DNA of 17,642 bases from JAHJDS01 sp964569795 (GTDB lineage: Bacteria > Desulfobacterota > Desulfarculia > Desulfarculales > JAHJDS01). A program made the translations under genes and the position numbers. The stretch spans positions 1-17,642 of the forward strand of contig CAZMVB010000050.1 of the NCBI GenBank assembly GCA_964569795.1, given 5' to 3'. Below, piece after piece: positions 13,078-17,642 of this stretch (position 1 is the first letter of the stretch; each line of letters opens with the position of its first letter). Below the pieces are notes generated by a model, which was not told the origin of the DNA, searched no databases, and saw only the letters and a list, made by a program, of their open reading frames with translations.

Positions 13078-14652
13078 ATGCGGGACGACGCCAAGACCAA
13101 AAGGCAACTCATCACCGAATTGGTCGAATTGCGGGACCAATGCCAGGCCCTGGAAAAACAGGCCGAGGAGACGCTGCATCAGAGCGAGACCAAGTACCGG
13201 GCCCTGGTGGAAAGCTCCTCGGACGCCATTGTCATCGCCCAGGAAGGCAAGGTCGTTTTCTTCAATGCCCGACTGTCGGAGGTCTCCGGTTATTCCCGAG
13301 AGGAACTTCTGTCGCGACCCTATACCGAATTCATCCATCCCGAGGACCGGGCCGAAACCCTGGACCGATACCGACGGAGACTGGCCGGCGAGGCGGTGGA
13401 CCCCAAGGCCGAGTGCCGGCTCATTGACCGGGAAGATCGCGTCCACTGGACCGAATTCAACACCTCCCTGATCGAGTGGGAAGGTCGGCCGGCCACCCTG
13501 ACCGCGATCCGGGACATCACCGACCGCAAACTGGCCGAGGCGGCTCTTCAGGAGGCTCATGCCTTGCTGGAGACGCGGGTCCAGAAACGGACCGCCGAGC
13601 TGGAGGCGGCCAATACACAACTCCAAAAAGAGGTCCAGGAGCGGAAGCGGGCCGAGGAGGCCGTCCGGTTCAGCGAAGAGCGTTACCGGACCCTGGTCGA
13701 GGACAGCTTTGACGGCATCTTCATCCAAAAGGGGCCGAAAATAATCTTCGCCAATCAACAGCTGTACGACATGCTCGGCTTCGAGCCGGGCGAACTCGAG
13801 GGCCTTGACCACTGGCTGATCTATCACCCCGACTCCCAGGAGTTGACCCGGACCCGCGGCCAGGCGCGCCTGCGCGGCGAGGAGCCCCCACCCCGTTACG
13901 AGGTCGAGCTCCAGCGCAAGGACGGCACCTCCTTTGACGGCGAGGTCAGCGCCCGGGCGTTCATCGTCGAGGGCGAACCGGGCATTCAGGTCTGGGTCCG
14001 CGACATCAGCGAGCGCAAACGGGCCGAGGAGCAACTGCGGGAGAGCCAGGAAAGATACCGGTTCCTGGCCGAGAACATGGCCGATATCGTCTGGACCATG
14101 GATCTGAATTTCCAGACGACCTATGTCAGCCCCTCCATCGAGAAGGTCTTGGGTTTCACCCCTGAGGAACGAAAAAACCAGACCCTGGAGGAAATGCTCA
14201 CCCCCGAGTCCCAGCAACGGGCCGTGACGGCGTTGATGACAGAGCTTCAGCAAGAGGACCAAGGGGCCGATCCGGAAAGACCTTTGATCATCGAGGTCGA
14301 ATACTATTGCCGCGACGGCTCCACCAAGTGGGTGGAAAACAGCCTGAAGGCGTTGCGGGGCCCCGACGGCGCCCTGATCGGCATGTACGGCTCCTCCCGG
14401 GACATCACCCCGCGCAAGCGGGTCGAGGCGGAACGGGAGCACCTGATAGAACAGCTTCAGGAGGCGTTGGTCAACATCAAGACGCTCCGGGGGTTGATTC
14501 CCATCTGCGCCCACTGCAAAAAGATTCGCGATGACCAGGGATACTGGCAGCAGGTCGAGGTGTTCGTCCGCGAGCACTCCGAGGCCCAGTTCTCCCACAG
14601 CATCTGTCCGGAGTGCATGAAGAAGCTCTATCCGGACAGGAAAAAAAGTTGA
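13078..14652 (+). CDS. Second triple-PAS protein with C-terminal CxxC...CPEC module (mosaic paralogue)
   Basis: A protein of 524 residues from the ATG at 13078, supported by AGGGGTG just upstream and by alignment with the paralogue's start; ATGs at 13030 and 13039 are alternatives. PAS A (38-150) is close to the paralogue's PAS2, including an identical VHWTEF and a near-identical ECRLIDRE(N/D) stretch. A coiled coil (150-198) follows. PAS B (201-313) has no close match in the neighbour. PAS C (326-445) and the Cys module (471-519, with Cys477, Cys480, Cys510 and Cys513) again match closely. There is no output domain and no membrane segment. Relative to the first gene, one N-terminal PAS is missing and one middle PAS is extra, so the pair arose by tandem duplication with domain loss or gain. 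It may be transcribed with gene 1 or separately. Confidence 0.9.
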   Translation: MRDDAKTKRQLITELVELRDQCQALEKQAEETLHQSETKYRALVESSSDAIVIAQEGKVVFFNARLSEVSGYSREELLSRPYTEFIHPEDRAETLDRYRRRLAGEAVDPKAECRLIDREDRVHWTEFNTSLIEWEGRPATLTAIRDITDRKLAEAALQEAHALLETRVQKRTAELEAANTQLQKEVQERKRAEEAVRFSEERYRTLVEDSFDGIFIQKGPKIIFANQQLYDMLGFEPGELEGLDHWLIYHPDSQELTRTRGQARLRGEEPPPRYEVELQRKDGTSFDGEVSARAFIVEGEPGIQVWVRDISERKRAEEQLRESQERYRFLAENMADIVWTMDLNFQTTYVSPSIEKVLGFTPEERKNQTLEEMLTPESQQRAVTALMTELQQEDQGADPERPLIIEVEYYCRDGSTKWVENSLKALRGPDGALIGMYGSSRDITPRKRVEAEREHLIEQLQEALVNIKTLRGLIPICAHCKKIRDDQGYWQQVEVFVREHSEAQFSHSICPECMKKLYPDRKKS

Positions 14653-14772
14653 CTCGAAATTCGGCCGGGTGATCGCCCTCCGGCCCGCGGGCGGTGGTTC
14701 CAGGACCTTGCCGGGGGGCTGGGGCCCGATGCCCGGGGATGGTTCCCGGGCGAACGGTCCGTCATGGGGCCG

Positions 14773-14805
14773 AAAAAAAAGACCGGTCCCGCGGCCGGGC
14801 CGGTC
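14773..14805 (-). terminator. Rho-independent terminator of the tRNA gene
   Basis: Reading the minus strand, GACCGGCCC pairs with GGGACCGGTC (9 bp, one bulged base; arms within 14781-14805) and is followed by eight T (14780-14773). It lies about 20 bases after the tRNA 3' end. It may also limit convergent reading from the second PAS gene, but the T-run serves only the minus strand. Confidence 0.8.
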
Positions 14806-14825
14806 AAAGGTCGAGATAGGCTAAC

Positions 14826-14902
14826 TGGTCGGGACGACTGGATTTGAACCAGCGACCCCCTGAACCCCATTCAGGTGCGCTTCCAGACTGCGCCACGTCC
14901 CG
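14826..14902 (-). tRNA. tRNA-Pro(GGG)
   Basis: A full cloverleaf can be folded on the minus strand. The acceptor CGGGACG pairs with CGTCCCG, followed by discriminator A and an encoded CCA (14828-14826). The D-arm is closed by GCGC. The anticodon stem CCTGA/TCAGG encloses a 7-base loop ATGGGGT with anticodon GGG (14868-14866) followed by G37, as usual in proline tRNAs. The T-arm contains TTCAAAT. The total is 77 bases with CCA. It has its own promoter and terminator and no neighbouring tRNA. Confidence 0.95.
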
Positions 14903-14914
14903 ACCGCGCCCGAA

Positions 14915-14944
14915 CTAATACCACCCGCTCCCGGAACCTGTCAA
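14915..14944 (-). promoter_or_regulatory. Promoter of the tRNA-Pro gene
   Basis: On the minus strand a perfect TTGACA (14944-14939) and TATTAG (14920-14915) are separated by 18 bases. The start would fall about five to ten bases before the mature tRNA 5' end at 14902. This close fit of position supports the call. Confidence 0.65.
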
Positions 14945-14976
14945 ACAAAAATCCCCCGCATTCCCCATAGCCAGAC

Positions 14977-15004
14977 TTGACTATCCTTCATTTTCGGTTA
15001 CATT
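14977..15004 (+). promoter_or_regulatory. Candidate promoter of the sulfur-trafficking operon
   Basis: TTGACT (14977-14982, five of six) and TACATT (14999-15004, four of six) are separated by 16 bases in an AT-rich stretch. The predicted start near 15011 leaves a leader of about 26 bases that contains AAGGAGGAG before the transporter gene. Confidence 0.45.
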
Positions 15005-15036
15005 GGTATCCACCCGTCGCACCAAGGAGGAGATAG

Positions 15037-16248
15037 ATGGCCGCGGACGCGCCCGAACGCAAGCCCCTGTTCAGCGGACCCCTGACCAGTCGCCTGGCCT
15101 CGGGCTATGACTCCGTATTCTATCATGAGTGGCCCGCCTGGCTCGGGGCGATCCTGATCGCCTTTCTGTGCGTCGGGCTGTTCATCTGGGGGCGTCCCTG
15201 GGGCGTGGTCGGAGGCCTGAGGGTCTGGGCCAACGCCTTCTTCGACCTGATCGGGCTGAAGGTCGGCCCGGCCTATAACGTCCTGTTCAACGATGCCTCG
15301 ATCCTGACCGGCGGGCTGTTGTTCGGGGCCGTGGGCGCGGCCCTGATGGCCAAGCAGTTCGCCTTCCGCATGGCCCCGCCCCTGGAGCTGGGCAAGGGCG
15401 TCGTGGGCGGCACCCTGATGGGCATCGGCTCGGTCCTGGCCGGCGGCTGCAACGTGGGCGGCTTCTACACCGCCCTGCACGCCATGAGCGCCGGCGGCGT
15501 GGCCATGGGCATCGGACTGATGATCGGGGCCTACATCGGCTTGAAATACCTGCTGTGGGAGATCGAGAAGTTCCCGGCCAAGACCAAGCCCATCAAGGCC
15601 AAAAAGGAAGGGGGCGTTGACTGGAAAAAGTCCCAGCCCGTCCTGGGCGCGGCCATCCTCATCGCCCTGGTGGTCATCTCCATCCTCTATATCAGAGACC
15701 ATTACACCCGCCTGGGGGGCCTGCTCATCGGGACCGCGGCCATCGGCTTCGTGATGCACCGCGTCCGGTTCTGCTTTGTCCGGGCCTTCCGCGATCCGTT
15801 CATGACCGGCGAGGCGGTCATGACCCGGGCCGTGGCCCTGTCGGTCGTCCTGGGAATGATCGGCTTCGCCGCCGTCAAGTTCATGGGCCTGCGCGACCCC
15901 CACGTGTACGCCTACCACAAATTCTTCTTCGGCAGCCTCACCGGAGGCATCATCTTCGGCGTGGGCATGCTCCTGGCCGGCGGCTGCGGCTCGGGCACCA
16001 CCTGGCGGGCGGCCGAGGGCCAGATCAAGCTCATCGTCGCCCTGGTCTTCTTTGCCGCCTCCAACGCCGTGTTCCGGGCGATCATGGTCGCCAAGCCGGC
16101 CAACCTGCTGGCCAAGATGGGGGTGCCGGTCTATCTGCCCGATTACCTGACCTATACCTGGACCGTCATCGGTCTGATCGGCCTGATGGTCGTCTGGGCC
16201 CTGGTCGCCACCTGGAACGAGGAAACGGACAAGTTTACCGTGTTTTAA
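15037..16248 (+). CDS. YeeE/YedE-family sulfur-compound transporter
   Basis: An inner-membrane protein of 403 residues with about nine or more hydrophobic helices arranged as two similar halves. The family marks are the repeated Cys-bearing loops LAGGCNVGG (134-142, Cys138) and LAGGCGSGTTWR (313-324, Cys317), plus VRFCFVRAFRD (243-253, Cys246); Cys45 lies in the first helix. In characterised YeeE proteins three conserved cysteines pass thiosulfate across the membrane, and the partner is a TusA-like protein, exactly the type of gene that follows here. A strong AAGGAGGAG precedes the ATG. It is the first gene of a plus-strand operon with a TusA-type and two DsrE-like genes. The substrate (thiosulfate or another reduced sulfur species) is inferred from the family. 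The loop at 176-200 is Lys-rich and cytoplasmic. Confidence 0.92.
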   Translation: MAADAPERKPLFSGPLTSRLASGYDSVFYHEWPAWLGAILIAFLCVGLFIWGRPWGVVGGLRVWANAFFDLIGLKVGPAYNVLFNDASILTGGLLFGAVGAALMAKQFAFRMAPPLELGKGVVGGTLMGIGSVLAGGCNVGGFYTALHAMSAGGVAMGIGLMIGAYIGLKYLLWEIEKFPAKTKPIKAKKEGGVDWKKSQPVLGAAILIALVVISILYIRDHYTRLGGLLIGTAAIGFVMHRVRFCFVRAFRDPFMTGEAVMTRAVALSVVLGMIGFAAVKFMGLRDPHVYAYHKFFFGSLTGGIIFGVGMLLAGGCGSGTTWRAAEGQIKLIVALVFFAASNAVFRAIMVAKPANLLAKMGVPVYLPDYLTYTWTVIGLIGLMVVWALVATWNEETDKFTVF

Positions 16249-16279
16249 TCCACAACCTTATTGATGGAGGTTAGTTTCC

Positions 16280-16516
16280 ATGGCCGAATATTCGCCAGAT
16301 GACACCCTGGACTGCCGGGGGCTGTCCTGCCCCATGCCCCTGCTCAAGACCAAGAAACACTTGGCCAAGATGCAAAGCGGCCAGATCCTCGAGATTCTGG
16401 GCACCGACCCCGGCACCAAGAACGATCTGCCCAGCTATTGCAAGCGCTCGGGCGACGAGTACCTGGGCGAGGAAGAGGACTCGGGCTTCACCCGCATGTA
16501 CATCAAGAAATCCTGA
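16280..16516 (+). CDS. tusA: TusA-family sulfur carrier
   Basis: A protein of 78 residues, normal for the TusA/SirA family. The signature DCRGLSCPMPLLKTKK (11-26) holds the persulfide-carrying Cys17 in the CPxP motif; Cys12 and Cys54 are additional. It carries sulfur as a cysteine persulfide between proteins in the cytoplasm. A GGAGG lies upstream with somewhat long spacing. It begins 31 bases after the transporter. YeeE proteins elsewhere are encoded beside or fused to a TusA-like partner (YeeD/TsuB) that receives the imported sulfur, so this protein is probably that acceptor and not the tRNA-thiolation TusA. The symbol denotes the family. Confidence 0.9.
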   Translation: MAEYSPDDTLDCRGLSCPMPLLKTKKHLAKMQSGQILEILGTDPGTKNDLPSYCKRSGDEYLGEEEDSGFTRMYIKKS

Positions 16517-16531
16517 GCCCAGGAGGAAATC

Positions 16532-16837
16532 ATGCCCATCCTGGGAATCATGGTCTCGACCGACAAATACCTCGATCACGTCATCAGCCTGGCCAAGGCG
16601 GGCAAGGCCAAGGGCCACCAGGTCCGCGTCTTCCTGACCAACAAGGGCGTCCTGCTGACCCAGCAGCCCCGGTTCGTCGAACTGGAGGGCATGGACGACC
16701 TGGCCCTGTGCAACGTCGGTTACGAGGCGGCCGGCCTCAAGAGGGTCAAGGCGCCCCTCATCGGGGAAAAGGGCTACGCCACCCAGAGCCGCCACGGCGA
16801 GATGATCGAGGAGTGCGACGCCTACATCAACCTGTGA
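16532..16837 (+). CDS. DsrE-like small sulfur-relay protein
   Basis: A protein of 101 residues with an alternating strand-helix pattern typical of the DsrE/DsrF-like fold: strand 2-8, helix 12-27, strand VRVFLTNKGV (31-40), then helix and strand. Cys60 in DLALCNVGYEAAGL follows a strand and is the best candidate for sulfur binding; Cys95 is near the C-terminus. AGGAGG lies seven bases before the ATG and the gap to the TusA gene is 15 bases. DsrE-type proteins exchange persulfide sulfur with TusA, which fits the operon. Whether it forms a homo- or hetero-oligomer with the next protein cannot be told from sequence. The fold assignment is by pattern and context. Confidence 0.8.
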   Translation: MPILGIMVSTDKYLDHVISLAKAGKAKGHQVRVFLTNKGVLLTQQPRFVELEGMDDLALCNVGYEAAGLKRVKAPLIGEKGYATQSRHGEMIEECDAYINL

Positions 16838-16891
16838 CCCCGGCCTAGGGGCCGAGGACTCACCCGGAGACCGGCCGAGCCGACGCCGGTC
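16838..16891 (+). other. Two intercistronic hairpins
   Basis: Right after the stop codon lies CCCCGGCC-TAGG-GGCCGAGG (16838-16857, seven of eight pairs). It is followed by GACCGGC/GCCGGTC (16869-16875 with 16885-16891, seven perfect pairs, 9-base loop). Neither has a T-run. They sit in the only sizeable gap (80 bases) of the operon and could stabilise or process the mRNA. Confidence 0.45.
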
Positions 16892-16917
16892 CTGAATAAC
16901 AAACTGGAGCGACCAGC

Positions 16918-17220
16918 ATGAGTGACGAAAGACACGTCGCCTTCATCATCCGCCGGCCCGAGGACGATTGGGAGGGCATCCGCTCGACCCTGGGCCTGGC
17001 GGTCGAGAATATGTACGCCTACGCCTTTGCCCTGGACCACGAGGTGGACGTCACCGAGGCCCTCAAGGAAAACCTGGAGTGGCTCGACGACATGGAGTGC
17101 GAGTACTTCTCCAACGTCCAGAAAAACATCGATCAGGGGTTCCAGCCCATCACCGTCGAGGAGACGATCGCCAAACTCAAGGAGATGGATCTGGTCATTC
17201 CCTTCGGGAGTCTGCCGTGA
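16918..17220 (+). CDS. Second DsrE-like small protein
   Basis: A protein of 100 residues. It begins with strand VAFIIRRP (7-14), then a helix from the DWEGIRSTLGLAVENM stretch, AYAFALDHEVDV as a second strand, further helices, and an LVIPFGSLP end. This resembles a small DsrE/TusD-like alpha/beta protein. It has a single cysteine, Cys61 in DMECEYF. GGAG lies about 10 bases before the ATG. Its TGA overlaps the GTG of the next gene. Context (YeeE, TusA, DsrE-like) makes a role in sulfur transfer likely, but family membership is less certain than for the preceding gene, and a structural or regulatory role is possible. Confidence 0.72.
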   Translation: MSDERHVAFIIRRPEDDWEGIRSTLGLAVENMYAYAFALDHEVDVTEALKENLEWLDDMECEYFSNVQKNIDQGFQPITVEETIAKLKEMDLVIPFGSLP

Positions 17221-17390
17221 AGATGCTGTTTGTATATCGGAACGATCCCGACGACCTGACCAGGCAACTGGCCGCCGGCCTGGGCGAGGGCCACGAGGTG
17301 ACCCAGTTCAACCTCTTCGAGCCCGATCCCGACTACGGACGGCTGGTGGATCTGATCTTCGACAACGACAAGGTCGTCAGTTGGTGGTAA
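17217..17390 (+). CDS. 57-residue protein at the end of the sulfur operon
   Basis: I do not recognise this protein. Translation from GTG at 17217 gives 57 residues beginning MKMLFVYRNDPDDLTRQLAA and ending KVVSWW. The GTG overlaps the previous stop (GTGA), and GGGAG lies six bases upstream, so coupled translation is likely; the ATG two codons later is an alternative. It has no cysteine, no signal peptide and no membrane helix. The predicted pattern is strand (2-7), helix (12-22), strand (27-32), helix (38-47), like half of a small alpha/beta domain. Same-strand overlap, conserved-looking codon usage and operon position argue that it is real. It may be a subunit of the DsrE-like partner. Confidence 0.7.
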   Translation: MKMLFVYRNDPDDLTRQLAAGLGEGHEVTQFNLFEPDPDYGRLVDLIFDNDKVVSWW

Positions 17391-17397
17391 CCTGAAC

Positions 17398-17423
17398 CGG
17401 CGGCGACACGAACAACGCCGCCG
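17398..17423 (+). other. Strong hairpin after the sulfur operon
   Basis: CGGCGGCG (17398-17405) pairs perfectly with CGCCGCCG (17416-17423) around a 10-base loop, seven bases after the last stop codon and ten bases before the riboswitch. No T-run follows, so it is probably a 3'-end stabiliser or a factor-dependent stop, not an intrinsic terminator. Confidence 0.45.
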
Positions 17424-17432
17424 CCTGACATA

Positions 17433-17584
17433 GACCACGGGCCAGGGGAAACCGGTGCGAATCCGGCGCGGTCCCGCCGCTGTCACCGGGGACAAAGGCC
17501 GCCTCAAAGCCACTGCCCGGCGCGAGCCGGGTGGGAAGGCGCGGCCAGAGGACGATCCGGGAGCCAGAAGACCCGCCCGCGGTC
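17433..17584 (+). ncRNA. Cobalamin (B12) riboswitch aptamer
   Basis: Conserved blocks of the cobalamin riboswitch occur in order: GGGGAAACCGGTGCGAATCC (17445-17464), GGTCCCGCCGCTGTCACC (17470-17487), AGCCACTGCCCGG (17508-17520), GTGGGAAGGCGCGG (17531-17544), and the B12 box GAGCCAGAAGACCCGCC (17561-17577). The ends close by a P1 helix, 17433-17442 with 17575-17584 (nine of ten pairs). Such RNAs bind adenosyl- or other cobalamins and usually repress B12 synthesis or uptake genes, or B12-independent isoenzymes, when the vitamin is abundant. The controlled gene must lie to the right of the window. It is a separate unit from the sulfur operon that ends at 17390. Confidence 0.95.
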
Positions 17585-17588
17585 ATCG

Positions 17589-17642
17589 CTGGAGGCGACC
17601 ACGGTCGATGGCAGTGCCTTCAGCCGCCCGGGGGGCTTTTTT
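17589..17642 (+). terminator. Riboswitch expression platform with possible terminator
   Basis: Two competing folds can be drawn. CTGGAGGC (17589-17596) pairs with GCCTTCAG (17616-17623) in 8 bp including one G-T. AGCC (17622-17625) pairs with GGCT (17634-17637), followed directly by six T to the window end (17637-17642). They share bases 17622-17623, so one partly excludes the other. The second stem is short, so intrinsic termination is plausible but not certain. The sequence is cut by the window edge. Confidence 0.45.

Noticed and set aside
11255..14598. Minus-strand open frames opposite the PAS genes (12505-11255 and 14598-12985)
   Set aside because: They look alike only because the PAS genes are paralogous; the sense strand carries clear PAS and Cys motifs.
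14826..14902. tRNA-Pro as an attachment site for an integrated element
   Set aside because: No integrase, no direct repeat of the tRNA 3' end and no composition change are visible in the window.

Overview
The window is GC-rich throughout (codon third positions are strongly G/C) and shows no mobile elements, no CRISPR array and no sign of recent insertion. The organism looks like an anaerobic, sulfur-metabolising Gram-negative bacterium, most likely a member of the Desulfobacterota (Deltaproteobacteria). This is an inference. It rests on outer-membrane-type lipoproteins, a YeeE/TusA/DsrE-type sulfur-trafficking operon, PAS proteins ending in a CxxC...CPEC module that I associate with deltaproteobacteria, and a cobalamin riboswitch.

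Region 1 (1-8559, minus strand) is one long envelope-related gene run. In order of transcription it encodes: an exported SH3-like/von Willebrand A protein (8532-6421), an ABC ATPase (6409-5669), a four-helix FtsX/MacB-type permease with a very large periplasmic domain (5669-3633), an exported SUMF1/FGE-fold protein without the catalytic cysteines (3636-2050), a glycine-zipper lipoprotein (1993-1289), a coiled-coil lipoprotein (1260-751) and, after a 174-base gap, an exported AMIN-domain protein that runs off the left edge (576-1). The first five genes have the order and domain types of ppkA-tagT-tagS-tagR-tagQ, the threonine-phosphorylation sensor branch of the Pseudomonas H1 type VI secretion system. 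Here the VWA protein has a signal peptide instead of a kinase domain, and no secretion gene is visible. This kinase-less TagTSRQ-like module is the most interesting content of the window.

Region 2 (8760-11019) holds a divergent pair sharing a 46-base gap: an exported TPR-repeat protein (minus) and an exported CAP/SCP-domain protein (plus).

Region 3 (11020-14652, plus) holds two tandem, mosaic-paralogous cytoplasmic PAS proteins. Each has three PAS domains and a putative zinc-binding C-terminus, and neither has a recognisable kinase, GGDEF or other output domain. A good sigma70-type promoter lies ahead of the first, and a 14-base motif (13/14 identical) is found ahead of both.

Region 4 (14773-14944, minus) is a single tRNA-Pro(GGG) gene with its own promoter and rho-independent terminator.

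Region 5 (14977-17390, plus) is a sulfur-trafficking operon: a YeeE/YedE-type transporter, a TusA-type sulfur carrier, two small DsrE-like proteins and a 57-residue protein that overlaps the preceding stop codon. A likely scheme is import of a sulfur species (thiosulfate in characterised YeeE proteins) and persulfide relay through TusA and the DsrE-like partners.

Region 6 (17433-17642, plus) is a cobalamin riboswitch with an expression platform ending in a T-run. The gene it controls lies beyond the right edge.
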